Shown here: positions 1 through 9,745 of the stretch, in pieces
How positions within the stretch are numbered: position 1 is the stretch's first letter
How the letters are laid out: the number at the start of each line of letters is the position of its first letter
Assembly (NCBI RefSeq): GCF_028128765.1
Contig: NZ_LBJG01000017.1
Location: forward strand, 63,964 to 127,963
DNA: 64,000 nucleotides
Origin: Bradyrhizobium sp. CCBAU 51627
GTDB taxonomy: Bacteria; Pseudomonadota; Alphaproteobacteria; Rhizobiales; Xanthobacteraceae
Reading direction: 5' to 3'
Program-made: the position numbers and the translations under genes
Notes under the pieces: generated by a model
Seen by the model: only the letters and a program-made list of their open reading frames with translations
Told to the model about the DNA's origin: nothing
The model's database searches: none

Positions 1-185
1 TTGCTGCTCGTTCCCCAGCCACCATTGGCGCCGATATAGTAGCCGGACCAATCGATGATCGGGGCTGCGACCGGCAGCGGTGCCGCCTTGACCTTGACAG
101 GCTGCCCGGCCAGGTCCGTGCCGAATGAGGGAGTGGCCGCACCGAGTGCGCCCATAATGGCAGTCAGAATCAGAATCTTTTTCAT
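1..185 (-). CDS. Outer-membrane beta-barrel (porin-like) protein, partial
   Basis: The gene starts at the ATG at 183-185 and runs off the left edge, so only about 61 codons are present. The N-terminus is a signal peptide (Met-Lys-Lys, then a hydrophobic stretch ending near Ser-Phe-Gly). After it comes a Pro/Ala linker and then DWSGYYIGANGGWG, the typical first strand of rhizobial Omp25/Omp31/RopB-like outer-membrane proteins. An AAGGAAA ribosome binding site lies about 9 bases upstream. I infer an eight-stranded outer-membrane barrel. The C-terminal part cannot be checked, so I cannot tell whether the gene is intact. Confidence 0.75.
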   Translation of the reverse strand, partial: MKKILILTAIMGALGAATPSFGTDLAGQPVKVKAAPLPVAAPIIDWSGYYIGANGGWGTSS

Positions 186-955
186 TCGAGTGTCGTTTCC
201 TTTCGGTGCCCCCCGGCGCCGTGCGTTTAACAACATGAACGCGAATTGCTGTAACTGCCGCACCACATGTCTTCGAAAGAAATGTCACCAATCGTACGTG
301 GCGTCAGATTGCGGAGCCCGCAGCTTGCCGCTGTTCCGCTTCTACGGAGACGCTACGGCTCGGCAGTGGTTGCCCCGCGCGGATTGTTCTTTGACATGAT
401 CGTTCATGATGAGCTACGACGCGAAGCAATCTGGGAGGTGTTTGGCTCCTTCTGTCGCTAAGGAGCGACAAACCCAGGCCGCGCCCTACAATGCTGGACC
501 GATGGCCCGCCTCGGGCGCTCAAGGTCATTCTTTCGGCACGGTGTGCTATCGCTTGAGCGATGCCGGCCGTTGCAGGCTCGATCGCTCTGGCTCGGGAAC
601 TACCACAAATCTAGCTAGCTCGAAGTCCGTAACTCTACCACCGATCGATGGGTCGCGAAGCCTGCTGTGGCTATGCTAGACAATGCTCTTGCTTGAAATT
701 GCGCAAGCCCGGGCCGAGCTCAAGGTGAGGCAGAAAAGGGTGGTCGGTTTCCTGGCGCGAGGAATACTAGCGCGGCCGCCCCGTCTCGCCCCCGATTGGG
801 CCTGTATTCAGCTTACTGGTCTTGCGGTCGCCAGAGGAGCGGCAGGCCTCAGCTTTCGGGAACGTTCTCGTCAACGGGGCCGCACATGAGCAGAGAAAAG
901 TCCGCTCGACCACGTGCTGACCCGATTGTTCTACGATAAAGGCACCCTAAATACC
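186..955. other. Gene-poor stretch
   Basis: About 770 bases with only short overlapping reading frames that lack convincing start signals or recognisable protein sequence. I see no RNA gene, repeat or promoter that I can name. Confidence 0.4.
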
Positions 956-1237
956 TCAACGGCGCCGGACGCTCTCGCCGGTCCATGTACAAGCGCCTGG
1001 TTGCTCGGGCGACAGCGCCAGTTCAGCCCGCAAGTTGCGTATCGCCTCGTTTGCCAGATCCAGAGTATTCCGTTCTCCGTTTCTTATCAAATGCTCGAGG
1101 TAAGTGCGCAGTCGGCTATGAAGGACGGCCTTGCGATTATGTGCCAGCAGCGGATCCTTCTCGATAAAGCTCCAAGCCTTCTCAAATGCGACGCTCACGA
1201 CGGCATCTGGCACCTGCTGGGAAGAGAACTGATCCAT
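956..1237 (-). CDS. Small hypothetical protein (93 aa)
   Basis: Start ATG at 1237 with an AGGAG site 8 bases upstream. The protein is mostly helical and charged, with a run AFEKAWSFIEKDP then leucine-rich helices and LDLANEAIRNLR. It resembles the short unknown proteins common in Bradyrhizobium genomes that carry an AxxxAWxxI motif. No membrane segment or catalytic motif is visible, and no function can be assigned. It stands alone on the minus strand. Confidence 0.6.
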   Translation of the reverse strand: MDQFSSQQVPDAVVSVAFEKAWSFIEKDPLLAHNRKAVLHSRLRTYLEHLIRNGERNTLDLANEAIRNLRAELALSPEQPGACTWTGESVRRR

Positions 1238-2261
1238 TCAAACACTCCTCGACATCCTGAAAGGAAGTACCTTCGCAAAAGCAAACCGAGATTGTGTTGC
1301 ATGTCTAAGCAAGAAAGACATCAGCTCTGCAAGACTTTCTACCGAGCTGCTCTCGGCGCTTTCAGGAGAGGATAAAGATGCTTGTTGAAGTTGTGATGAC
1401 CGAACGTCGTGACGGGCACCATTCGAATAATTCTGAAACGAGTGAGACGAGTACGGGTTACCGTGCACTTCATTGCCGCAGTGGTCCTGTTGGTAGGTCA
1501 CGAGTCACAAGTTGTGGCTCCTGTTCATTTACTCGGAAGATCGGCGCCCACCAGTCGCGACTAAAGCCGAGCATGATGAATTGGACCGCGCGCTCATTTT
1601 CCACCCTCAAGCCAAGAAGCGTCCAGACCGCAATAGTCCTTGTGATGTCGAATTGTGGATCATGTAGCGTGTTCCGGATGTGACTTGTCTGTCGGCTTTT
1701 TGACATGTCTCGATGGCCCATTGCCGGGTGAGTCACCTGCGCATGGCCTCCTGCTCCGGGTGTGGTGTTTGTTACCGGTCAGTCGCCCTAGAGAGGAGCG
1801 AGATGCAACGGCAATGGCGATGCTCCCATAATGGATTCTTTGTCGTCTGGCAAAGACGGTTCGGCCCCGTTCGCTGCGGGTTTGAGACAGACCGGCGTAG
1901 GGAAGCCGGCGCAGCGATGGACCGGAAGCGGCGGTAGTCATCCGAGGTCTCGCACGTATGTGTTGGGTTGCGCTTCCGAGCTCTCGACCCCTGCAGCTGG
2001 CCACAGACGTCGAGAGACAGCAAGGTCCAGCTGGATGGAATATAATGTGTCGTCCGCGGCGCAAGATAGAGCGAGCCTGGTTTCGAACGTGGTGGCGAGC
2101 AGTTGCTATATGGCAAGCCAGCGGGAGCGGCGCGCCTACGGATGGTGAGCCCGTAAACAGAAAATGTCGATCGCTGGTGCGTACGGCCTTAGCGCAACCG
2201 TTAGCCCAGCGATAAACGTTCGGTCAACGCCGTCAACCTTCAGAAAAAAGCAAATTAAATC
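1238..2261. other. Gene-poor stretch
   Basis: About 1 kb with overlapping frames on both strands, none with a clear ribosome binding site and protein-like sequence. A minus-strand frame at 1470-1736 has a short hydrophobic tract but no recognisable family. I regard the stretch as non-coding or decayed DNA. Confidence 0.35.
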
Positions 2262-2624
2262 TCAGTCCGCTGCTGCACGTGAAAAAATGAGTTTGGCGAT
2301 CGTCATTCGATTGGCGGAAGTCCGCAGCGCGGCCGGTAATGCCGCGACAGTCTGATCAAATAGGCGTCCCAGAACCTGAAGGTCCTCGGGGTGGTAAACG
2401 CCACGGTCTCGCGACAGTCGCATTCGTCCGTCGCCGGTTCTCGTGTCGCCAAGCTGGCCGAGCTCCAATTCCGCCGTAATCATTTGGCCTATGAGCGCAT
2501 TAAGTAATCGGATCGCTTCGAGCTCGTTATCTTCTTCGCGCATGAGGGCAGCCACGATCTCGAGTTGCAGGTCGATGCGATCCTCGAGGTTCTGTATGCG
2601 TGAATTGGAAGGGTCAAGTTCCAC
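2262..2624 (-). CDS. Hypothetical protein with a small rhizobial C-terminal domain
   Basis: I choose the GTG at 2624 because GGAG lies 7 bases upstream; the frame is open further upstream but reads as low-quality sequence there. The product is about 120 aa: an N-terminal acidic helical part (residues 1-60, rich in Glu, Leu and Ile) and a C-terminal part with YHPEDLQVLGRLFDQ, ALPAALRTSANR and IAKLIFSRAA. That C-terminal part is clearly related to the whole of the small gene at 6031-6240 in this window. Function unknown; no signal peptide or membrane segment. Confidence 0.6.
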   Translation of the reverse strand: MELDPSNSRIQNLEDRIDLQLEIVAALMREEDNELEAIRLLNALIGQMITAELELGQLGDTRTGDGRMRLSRDRGVYHPEDLQVLGRLFDQTVAALPAALRTSANRMTIAKLIFSRAAAD

Positions 2625-3573
2625 GGTATTTCTCCAAAGTGGTGAAATGCAGGACAGGCTGAGTAGAGGTATCGTTTCCCGTTCGGCAGATGCCCGACGC
2701 TTCGCGGGACGTGATTGCTGCACAGGAGGTGCGCTCGGTCCCATAGAGGCGGGCACACATGTGCCGCGAAAGGACTGCAAAGGCGGATGAGGGTCTAGGG
2801 AAAAACGAAGAGCGTTGTCGTTGGCGCGGGATTTGAATGGATTGTCGCGCTGTCCAGCGCGTCCGGCAATGGCACCGACTCCGTTGGGGGGCCAACAGCT
2901 GATGGTACTGCTTTGCTTGGAGGCCGCCGCGGGGGCATCGGATTGTTGACGCTACAGGCCTCGTCAGAGCGAAAAGTCCAGCCTGCACCGGTGGAAAGGG
3001 CAGCTCACCTGCCTGAGTTCTATGCTGCGGACGCATTTACCATCGCCGAACAGTGTGCGTGAGAGCTGTCTTCTTGGAGTCTTCAAGTATTGTGCCAAGG
3101 GGAGAGGCGACGACGTGATAGATTCCGCGCGAACTGCGATTGGTCATCGCACTGCATTCGTGCCCCGCGTGTCTCGCTGTCAAACATTGCTCGATGCAGC
3201 CACGACAGACCTGGGTGGCGCTGCGACCAAGCTGAAAAGGATCCATTATCGCGCGACATTCGTGAACTTTGCTTTCCGTAAGCCGGCGACCGACTTATGC
3301 GGTGATTGGGTCGAATTAGTAAAATAGAAAGTGTTGATGGGATGCATCCAGCTCGTTGATAGCGCCCGTGAGCAGCCTCCGTGCCTTCATCGGGAGTCGG
3401 TTAATTGGTGTTTCCTACGGTCTAGGTCTAGCGTGCATAAGGAATGCTGGGTAGCGCTGCTGATCTGCTGATGCCCGATCGAAATTGACCGGCACGAAGT
3501 TGCGGGGCGAATAGCGTTGAATCCGACCCTAAAACCCTGGATACTCCCAAGCCGAAGTCAGACAACGGTGCTG
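2625..3573. other. Gene-poor stretch
   Basis: About 950 bases without a supportable gene. Several frames of 60-140 codons overlap on both strands, but none has recognisable sequence or a good start site. Confidence 0.35.
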
Positions 3574-3723
3574 CTATTTGTCTATCATCGGATGTAGCAC
3601 CTCCGGCAGCTCGACGCTGCGTAGCTCTGCGAGCGCCGCAGCGAGAGCGAAAAACGCTCCGAAAGCGGCAAGTATAAAAGAGCTAGCGAGTATCGCTGCA
3701 ATCAAGTTCGGAGGACGTCTCAT
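3574..3723 (-). CDS. Small membrane protein (49 aa), possible
   Basis: ATG at 3723, 49 codons. After a short basic start the product has one long hydrophobic segment (about residues 7-32, Ala/Leu/Phe-rich) and a short polar tail, so it looks like a single-pass membrane peptide. It begins 43 bases after the end of the upstream ABC binding-protein gene on the same strand and could be cotranscribed with it. The ribosome binding site is weak. It may be a genuine small protein or a chance hydrophobic frame. Confidence 0.4.
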   Translation of the reverse strand: MRRPPNLIAAILASSFILAAFGAFFALAAALAELRSVELPEVLHPMIDK

Positions 3724-3766
3724 CTTGCGTATACTTTGCGGTCGGGAACGCGGCGTTCCGTGCAAA

Positions 3767-4885
3767 TCAGTACCTCGTGACGCGTTCAACATGGCCGTTG
3801 CGCCAGCGGTAAACCAGAAATCCAGAAGCCGAGTTGTCTCCTTTTTTGTCGAACCGGACCGGGCCAACCACGGTATCGATCGGCCGTGAACGAAGTGCGC
3901 TGGCGACCCGCGCAGGGTCGAAGGAGCCGCTACGGTACACCGCCTCTGCCCAGGCTTGCACAGCTGCATAAGCGTATAGCGTGTAGCCTTCAGCGGACCG
4001 GCTGGAAGCTTTGAGGCCGGCGACCGCGCCGGCCGCGTTGGCATTCCCGGCGGGATCGGGCATGAAGGTAAACAGTGTGTCATTCCCAGTGCTGCCGGTA
4101 ATGGCCCAGAATTCGGAGGTCATCAGGGGATCGTTCGCCATAACTCTGAAGTCTGCTTTTGCTTCTGATGCCTGGCGTAGAAACAATCCAATTTCGGTAT
4201 GATAACCGCCGATATAGGCGACGCGCACCCGATCCTTCTTCATTCTTGAGACCAACGCTCTGAAGTCCTTTTCGCCGGCAACATAGCTTTGCCGAGTGAC
4301 TTGTCGTCCGAATCGATGAAGCCGGGCTTCAACCACGTCGGCAATTCCCTTGCCAGCAGTGCTCTTATCGTCGAGCACCGCGATATTCTCGTTGGGATAA
4401 TTCATGTGAATGTACTCGGCGGCAACGGTTCCCTGTTGGTCGTCGCGGCCGCAGATCCGAAAGACAGTCTCAAGGCCGCGATCTGTAAGCTGAGGAGTTG
4501 ACGAGCCTGGTGACACCTGAACGATGCCTGCTTCGGCGTAGATGTCGGAGGCGGGGATCGAGGAAGAGGAACAAAAGTGGCCAACCACCAACAGGACCCG
4601 CTCTGTCGTGAGCTTATTCGCGACTGCGACAGCTTGCCTGGGGTCGCAGGCGTCGTCAGCGACACTCAATACAACCTTGGCGTTATCGGGCAGTAGGCCC
4701 GAAACATTCAAGACTTCGACTGCCGCAGCCGCACCATCGCGCATTTGGGCGCCGAACGCGGCGCTGCTTCCGGTCATTGGGTCAGCCACGGCGATCTTTA
4801 TTTCAGAGCCGCGCGCAGACGGACCGGCGAGAGCGCAGAAGAGAAGCGCTGCACCCGCAACAGAGGCGGGCCGCCTATTCACCAT
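3767..4885 (-). CDS. ABC transporter substrate-binding protein (branched-chain amino acid type)
   Basis: Periplasmic binding protein of the LivK/leucine-binding family (type I periplasmic fold). From the ATG at 4885 it has a signal peptide of about 26 residues (Ala/Leu-rich, ending near ARG-SE), then EIKIAVADPMTGSSAAFG, the usual first strand and loop of these proteins, and it runs about 370 residues, a normal length. GGAAG lies upstream of this start; a GTG start at 4906 is possible but less well supported. No permease or ATPase genes are nearby, so it is an orphan binding protein that must borrow a transporter or act as a sensor. A NolA-type promoter element lies at 5004-5034, about 110 bases upstream. 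The ligand cannot be read from the sequence. Confidence 0.85.
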   Translation of the reverse strand: MVNRRPASVAGAALLFCALAGPSARGSEIKIAVADPMTGSSAAFGAQMRDGAAAAVEVLNVSGLLPDNAKVVLSVADDACDPRQAVAVANKLTTERVLLVVGHFCSSSSIPASDIYAEAGIVQVSPGSSTPQLTDRGLETVFRICGRDDQQGTVAAEYIHMNYPNENIAVLDDKSTAGKGIADVVEARLHRFGRQVTRQSYVAGEKDFRALVSRMKKDRVRVAYIGGYHTEIGLFLRQASEAKADFRVMANDPLMTSEFWAITGSTGNDTLFTFMPDPAGNANAAGAVAGLKASSRSAEGYTLYAYAAVQAWAEAVYRSGSFDPARVASALRSRPIDTVVGPVRFDKKGDNSASGFLVYRWRNGHVERVTRY

Positions 4886-5003
4886 TGTAGAACTTCCAAT
4901 GCTCACCTGAAGTGAACCACAGTTAGTTGTAAGCTTGCACGTCGGCAGGGCGAGGTTGCCTGCCGAGCAGACGTGCGATGGCTCAGTGAGCTTCCAACTG
5001 GAA

Positions 5004-5034
5004 GGTCTACAACTTGACGTTACGTGCGGATCAA
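5004..5034 (-). promoter_or_regulatory. NolA-type promoter element, copy 1 (ABC binding protein)
   Basis: On the minus strand: TTGATC, exactly 19 bp, TAGACC. The spacer CGCACGTAACGTCAAGTTG shares its core with six other copies in the window. A 19-bp spacer is typical of MerR-family promoters. It points at the binding-protein gene that starts at 4885. Confidence 0.65.
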
Positions 5035-5194
5035 GCCCTTTTGGGAGGGAGCGATGGAGCTGTCAGGGAAGCGGATCGATGGGCGATGACCATCTGCCCA
5101 TTCCCTGAGACTCTCAGCCGCATCAGAGAGCGGCCGGTTAACCTAGCGCTTCTAGAGGTTGTCCCGGAGACGTGTGGAACCGGCCTTGAACGCG

Positions 5195-5908
5195 TCAGTA
5201 CGGCTGATCCTCCAACCCGCTAAGGGCGAGATCGAGATATTGCATCAGGCAGGGATCCCAACCAGCCAGACTGCGGGGGGCGCTTAATCGTGCAAGTACC
5301 TTCAGGATCATCGAAACGCGTGAATCGGCGCCGGCGATTTCGCTGATCAGCAAGCGTGCTGCAACTGCGACAGTCTTTGCGCGCTCTCCGCAAGGGTGCT
5401 CGCCCCGATCCATGCAGTCGCGAAGGTCGTCGCGGATTCGGCGCCAGCGGTCCTCGCGCTCCGCAGCTAAATTGCAGGTGCATTCGGACGTCTGACTACG
5501 CGTCTCAACCCGCGACATGGCATTCAGGGTGGCAGGCAGCTCATGCACACTTACCTGCGCCTCGCCGTCGATGGTCATGTTGCGCAAACGGTCCCGTAAC
5601 AAAGTTGCTCGCGCGACTTGAAGTTCTATGCGCTCTAGGTGTTTGCGCAGCAGGTCCGTGAGTGAGGTCGTGCCTTCCATAGCTTTACGGATCTCGATTA
5701 GCGAGAAGCCAAGCTCACGCAGCGCGCGAATCTGGTGAACCCGCTGCACGCTTTCGCGGTCATACATCCGGTGACCGCCGTCAGTACGCTCTGTGGCGGC
5801 TAGGAGTCCAGTGTGCTCATAATGGTGCAGCGTGCGTACCGTTACTCCGGTCGCCTCTGCAAGTTCGCCAATGCGCCATCGACGCCTTCTTGGTGTAGCT
5901 CTGTTCAT
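5195..5908 (-). CDS. nolA: NolA, MerR-type nodulation regulator
   Basis: A 237-aa MerR-family regulator matching NolA of B. japonicum over its full length, from MNRATPRRRRW at the start to GLEDQPY at the end. The winged helix-turn-helix is at residues 11-80 (WRIGELAEATGVTVRTLHHYE), followed by a coiled-coil-forming helix and a C-terminal effector region with several Cys residues. NolA is known to control genotype-specific nodulation, to be needed for nodD2 expression and to be made in three forms from alternative starts; in-frame Met48, Met77 and Met111 are candidates for the shorter ones. I chose ATG 5908 rather than the upstream frame start at 5923 to match the family. A MerR-type promoter lies immediately upstream (5924-5954), which suggests autoregulation. 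Confidence 0.95.
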   Translation of the reverse strand: MNRATPRRRRWRIGELAEATGVTVRTLHHYEHTGLLAATERTDGGHRMYDRESVQRVHQIRALRELGFSLIEIRKAMEGTTSLTDLLRKHLERIELQVARATLLRDRLRNMTIDGEAQVSVHELPATLNAMSRVETRSQTSECTCNLAAEREDRWRRIRDDLRDCMDRGEHPCGERAKTVAVAARLLISEIAGADSRVSMILKVLARLSAPRSLAGWDPCLMQYLDLALSGLEDQPY

Positions 5909-5923
5909 GTTGTTCAATTTCAA

Positions 5924-5954
5924 AGCCTACAACCTGACGTCACGTATGATTCAA
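5924..5954 (-). promoter_or_regulatory. NolA-type promoter element, copy 2 (nolA itself)
   Basis: Minus strand: TTGAAT, 19 bp, TAGGCT. The spacer contains ACGTGACGTCAGGT, the best dyad of all copies, centred in the spacer as expected for a MerR-family operator. The -10 hexamer ends only 15 bases before the nolA ATG, so the leader would be about 10 bases. Confidence 0.7.
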
Positions 5955-6030
5955 GCGGCTTTCTAAGCTCCAGCTGAATCGTCTTCCACCCCGACACGCG
6001 AGTGGTGACTATCCTTAGAATGGCGGCCGA

Positions 6031-6240
6031 TCAACCCTTAGGGGAAATGGTGATCAACAACTTCGTCAGGCGTGCCAGTTGAGCCTCGCCAGCCGCTGTG
6101 CGCTCCAGGATGAGCTTGGCGATTGCCGTGCGGTTCTCTGGACTCCGCATCGATGGAGGAAGCGCGTTGACGGCGCCGTCATAAAGTCGTCCGAGGGCAG
6201 AAAGCTCCTCTGGATCGAACACCCCGCTGCAAACCTTCAA
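6031..6240 (-). CDS. Small conserved-type hypothetical protein (69 aa)
   Basis: TTG start at 6240 with AAGGAG 7 bases upstream. The product contains FDPEELSALGRLYD, ALPPSMRSPENR and IAKLILERTAAGE, a pattern seen in many short unknown Bradyrhizobium proteins. It is a relative of the C-terminal half of the protein encoded at 2262-2624. Probably a compact helical domain; function unknown. It lies just upstream of nolA on the same strand, but the nolA promoter element sits between them, so they are probably separate units. Confidence 0.65.
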   Translation of the reverse strand: MKVCSGVFDPEELSALGRLYDGAVNALPPSMRSPENRTAIAKLILERTAAGEAQLARLTKLLITISPKG

Positions 6241-6791
6241 CGTTCAGCTCCTTGTTTGAAATTGGTCAGCGCAGCGCACGTCGTCAAGACGTTTGGCTGC
6301 GGTAGGGCCAAAACAAGTCATACCTGCGGCGCGGAGCGATGAAGGTGTGATGTACTGCTGGGTGATGCGCTAGCGCCACACGCGTGCGCGATGCTTGCTT
6401 CGACTGCGCGGCTGGTCCGACGATCTCTATGCGAGCAGTGGATGTTGGTAGGACTCCGAAGACGCTGATCGTCTCCGTTCATCGGGAGCAACGACTGACT
6501 GACACGACAAGAGCTGCCTGCCTGTCCTACCTCCTTGAGACAGGTGCGCCCGCACCCGCGGTTGCAACGGAAGCGCCTAGCTTCAACGCGAGCTCGTCGG
6601 TTTGCCCCCGTCCACGTCGCTAAAATCAGGCCGGCAGTCTGCCGCGCCTAGGCGAAGATGCGAGGAACTACATAATGTCCTACGAGCCGGTGGGTCGCGA
6701 GGAGCTTTATCCTCCGACAATGAGAGCAAGATAGGCGAGGTGTGTTGAGACAAGTGTTGGAATGCGAGGACCGTAGACTTTACGGATGGGC
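6241..6791. other. Gene-poor stretch downstream of nodD2
   Basis: About 550 bases between nodD2 and the small gene at 6031-6240. No frame is convincing, and I see no clear terminator or repeat. Confidence 0.35.
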
Positions 6792-7784
6792 TTACGGCAA
6801 CGGGGAGACAGATCGTACGAGATGTCCCGCGGTGTCTGCTTCTTCCAAGAGGCTGGTGACAGGGAGCTCTTGTGTAGTTGCCATGCGGGTGGCCTCCTGC
6901 AACAATATATCCCTCATCCACAGACTTCCCGGGTCGCTGTTCTGAAGCGCGGGCCATTGGACCGCCTCAGTGAAGGCGGGGAATGGATGTGGAAGCTCGA
7001 CGATCTTAAGGGGCATCGTTCTTTGGAAATGCCTCACGAGCCCTAACGGCATGGTGCCTATGCGGTTCGTCCCAACCAGGAGGGGCGGGATCATACTGAA
7101 GCTCTGCACGAGAATGTCGATGCGCCGAGTGGGGCCGAGATCCATTAAGAATGAATGCTCAACTGGCGTTTGGGGCGCACCTTCGTGCTTAACTGCAACG
7201 TGACCCATCGACATATATCGATCGAATGTAAGCCGGCGTTGTAATTCCCTGTTGGTGCAGCAGCCTACGCAGACGAGTCTCTCCTCGAATAGGGCCGCTC
7301 TTGGGTGCGTGCTGGACATGAAAAAATCTGGCAAGATAACAAAATCGACTTCGCCGCGGCGGAGGAGCTCCTCGTGCTCATCGGTCGGCGCCTCCAGTTG
7401 GAAGCTGACGGTGGGGGCTTCTCGCGTGACGCGCTCTACGACATTTCGGAAGAATACAACTGTTATAAAATCCGAAAGGGCGATCTTGAATCGGCGGTTC
7501 AATCGAGCTGGGTCGAACGCATCCCGCGCCATAATCGAGAGTTCAATGTGCATTAGAGCCTCGCGCACAGGAGCCGCCAGCCCTTGCGCGCGTGAGCTCA
7601 AGACAAGTTCGCGCCCCCTCATTCCAAACAGCTCATCACCGAAATAGGAGCGCAGCCGGGCAACGGCCGCGCTCATGGCCGGCTGACTGAGATTGATCTT
7701 GCGTGCCGCTGAGGAGAGGTTGCGCTCAGCTATTAAAGCGTCCAGCGCGACGAGAAGGTTTAGATCCAGACCTTTGAAACGCAT
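6792..7784 (-). CDS. nodD2: NodD2, LysR-type nodulation regulator
   Basis: A 330-aa LysR-family regulator. The N-terminal helix-turn-helix begins [27 protein letters not shown] with the usual [14 protein letters not shown] recognition helix; the C-terminal part is the ligand-binding domain. NodD proteins bind nod boxes and respond to plant flavonoids; in B. japonicum NodD2 is known mainly as a repressor in population-density control and needs NolA for expression. The copy next to the nod box is closer to a canonical NodD1, so this one is NodD2. The C-terminus (EEADTAGHLVRSVSPLP) is longer than that of NodD1 here. A NolA-type promoter element lies 335 bases upstream at 8119-8149. Confidence 0.93.
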   Translation of the reverse strand: MRFKGLDLNLLVALDALIAERNLSSAARKINLSQPAMSAAVARLRSYFGDELFGMRGRELVLSSRAQGLAAPVREALMHIELSIMARDAFDPARLNRRFKIALSDFITVVFFRNVVERVTREAPTVSFQLEAPTDEHEELLRRGEVDFVILPDFFMSSTHPRAALFEERLVCVGCCTNRELQRRLTFDRYMSMGHVAVKHEGAPQTPVEHSFLMDLGPTRRIDILVQSFSMIPPLLVGTNRIGTMPLGLVRHFQRTMPLKIVELPHPFPAFTEAVQWPALQNSDPGSLWMRDILLQEATRMATTQELPVTSLLEEADTAGHLVRSVSPLP

Positions 7785-8409
7785 CTCTTCCTATCCGGCA
7801 GAAACGTCCTTGCTACGCAAAAGCGTGCCGTGACGGCTGCGTCTGGAGCAATCGTCTCGACTCGCCCGAGTTGACATCGCGCAATCCTGCTACCGCGAAA
7901 GGAAGCTCGCGAGATACCGCAAGAATGGAGAGCGAACGCTAGGCCAATCGGCAGCGGCGCGTAAGCGTCAGGAGCCTCTCAGCTGATTGGTCTCGCCGGT
8001 TTCTGCCCGACAACGCAGTTGAGTCCGGTCGTTCGCTAATGGCAGATCAACCCACAGTCCGCGAGCTCGCCAAAGCGACCTGTCGAGGCTGCGTCGTGCA
8101 GCGTTAGTCACGACGGTGAACCTACAACCTGACGCAATGTGCGATTCAAGCCATTTTATTCGCGAAGCTATACATTTTTTACTGGAGGCATCTCCGGCCG
8201 CGACAGCGGCTGGCGAAGCCTGAATCCGGCGCAAGCGCATCAAAACACCTTCAGTTACCACGCTCACCGGGGAATTCTTCGCAAGCGATTGCCGCATTGC
8301 GAGGTCTGTGGCGGTTTCTCCGCAAAGGACCCTGAAGCGAGGAAAGGGACCGAGCACGTCGGAGGGTCAAGCGTGCCTAGGATGTCCAAAGCGTAGCTTG
8401 CGGGTAAGC
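7785..8409. other. Intergenic region between nodD1 and nodD2
   Basis: 625 bases containing the NolA-type element at 8119-8149 and otherwise no supportable gene. A 129-codon minus-strand frame runs across the element and has no family resemblance. If the element drives nodD2, the leader is about 330 bases. Confidence 0.5.
8119..8149 (-). promoter_or_regulatory. NolA-type promoter element, copy 3 (upstream of nodD2)
   Basis: Minus strand: TTGAAT, 19 bp, TAGGTT; spacer CGCACATTGCGTCAGGTTG. It is the same 31-bp layout as the element before nolA and points toward nodD2. It fits the known requirement of NolA for nodD2 expression. Confidence 0.65.
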
Positions 8410-9354
8410 CTAACAGCGCCTGCGAGCCGGAGGCGTTTGCTCCCCAGATGCCATGTTGGATGCCTCCTCGAGCAATATCCGCCGCATCCAGATGCTCGCC
8501 GGGTCGGTGTTGTGGAACGACGGCCACTGCACGGCCTCTGTGAATGTGGGGAGAGGGAGCGGCGGTTCGATGATCCGCAGTGGCATTCGCTTTTCGAAGT
8601 GTCTGGCCAGCCGTAAGGGCATCGTGCCGATGCGGCTCGTGTCTAACAATATGGGCGGAATCAGGCTAAAGCCCTGCACAACGACCTCGATTCGTCTCCT
8701 CAGACCGTGCTCAAGCAAAAACCATTCTTCGAGGTTCGGTCTCAGGGCCCGTCCGAACTTGGCAGTAACGTGCCCCATCGAGATGTATTTCTCGAACGTA
8801 AGCTGCCGGGATAGCTGCTTATTCGTGCGGCATCCCACGCATACGAGGCTCTCATCGAACAGCGTCGCCTTAGGGTGCGAGCTCGACATGAACAGTTCCG
8901 GCAGAATGAGAAAGTCGACCTCGCCCCGCCGCAGCAGCTCATCCGGTTCATCAGAAAATGGCAGCAGTTCGAAGCGCACTGCGGGAGCTTCTTGTGCCAT
9001 GCGGTCCACAATTCTGCGGAAGAAAACGATCGTCATGAAATCTGAGAGAATGACCCTGAAGCGTCGACTCGACTGAGCCGGGTCGAACGCGTCCCGTGAT
9101 ATGATCGAGAGTTGGATGTGCAGCAGGGCCTCGCGAACCGGGCCTGCAAGCGCCTCCGCGCCAGGTGTCGGGACGAGCTCGCGACCTCTCATAGTAAATA
9201 GTTCATCGCGGAAATAGGTGCGCAGCCGTGCGATCGCAGCGCTCATAGCGGGCTGGCTCAGGTTAATTTTACGAGCCGCCGCTGTGAGGTTGCGTTCCGT
9301 CATCACGGCGTCGAGCGCAACGAGAAGATTTAGATCAAGTCCCTTGAACCGCAT
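8410..9354 (-). CDS. nodD1: NodD1, LysR-type flavonoid-responsive activator
   Basis: A 314-aa LysR-type regulator, the normal NodD length, starting at the ATG at 9354. It has the same N-terminal helix-turn-helix block as NodD2 ([36 protein letters not shown]) and a C-terminal inducer-binding domain ([27 protein letters not shown]). It is transcribed away from the nod box that starts 10 bases upstream and serves the nodABC operon, the classical divergent arrangement in which NodD activates nod genes with isoflavones and can regulate itself from the same site. Confidence 0.95.
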   Translation of the reverse strand: MRFKGLDLNLLVALDAVMTERNLTAAARKINLSQPAMSAAIARLRTYFRDELFTMRGRELVPTPGAEALAGPVREALLHIQLSIISRDAFDPAQSSRRFRVILSDFMTIVFFRRIVDRMAQEAPAVRFELLPFSDEPDELLRRGEVDFLILPELFMSSSHPKATLFDESLVCVGCRTNKQLSRQLTFEKYISMGHVTAKFGRALRPNLEEWFLLEHGLRRRIEVVVQGFSLIPPILLDTSRIGTMPLRLARHFEKRMPLRIIEPPLPLPTFTEAVQWPSFHNTDPASIWMRRILLEEASNMASGEQTPPARRRC

Positions 9355-9364
9355 GCTGTCAGTC

Positions 9365-9413
9365 TATCCATCGCGTGGATGTGTTGCATCGAAACAATCG
9401 ATTTTACCAAATT
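9365..9413 (+). promoter_or_regulatory. nod box
   Basis: The sequence reads TATCCATCGCGTGGATG, then GTTGCATCGAAACAATCG and ATTTTACCAAATT. It contains the ATCCAY–N–GATG dyad and the AAACAATCGATTTTACCAA half of the classical 47-bp nod box bound by NodD. It lies between the divergent nodD1 and the nodY/nodABC operon. Confidence 0.92.
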
Positions 9414-9745
9414 GCGGGAAATTGGATAGCAAACTGAAGTTTGCAAAAGTAATTGGGCGCGCCACGATGCTTTCCGGTCGTTCACGTGAGCTAAGAGAAG
9501 AGCGTCCAGACGTGCGAGCGCACCATGGGCGCGCGCTGTTGCTTCTTCTTAAGCTCGCCCGTAACGCCAAGCGCGTCCCGATAAACGTTGGTATGCGGAT
9601 TTCATCCGTTTCCATATTTGACGTTTACCCGCGTACAATTGAGCGCGCGTTCAGCCTCATTCTAGTGTCGAGGAATAGCGGCAGACGCAGATTGCGGATG
9701 CCAAGAATTCCAGGCGCCGCTCCAAATGGCTCGGCTGTCCAGTGA

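Noticed and set aside
7968..8357. 129-codon minus-strand frame between the nodD genes
   Set aside because: It spans the NolA-type promoter element and has no protein-like pattern.
9218..9745. 175-codon plus-strand frame crossing the nod box
   Set aside because: Its first part is antisense to nodD1 and it runs through the nod box; no family resemblance.
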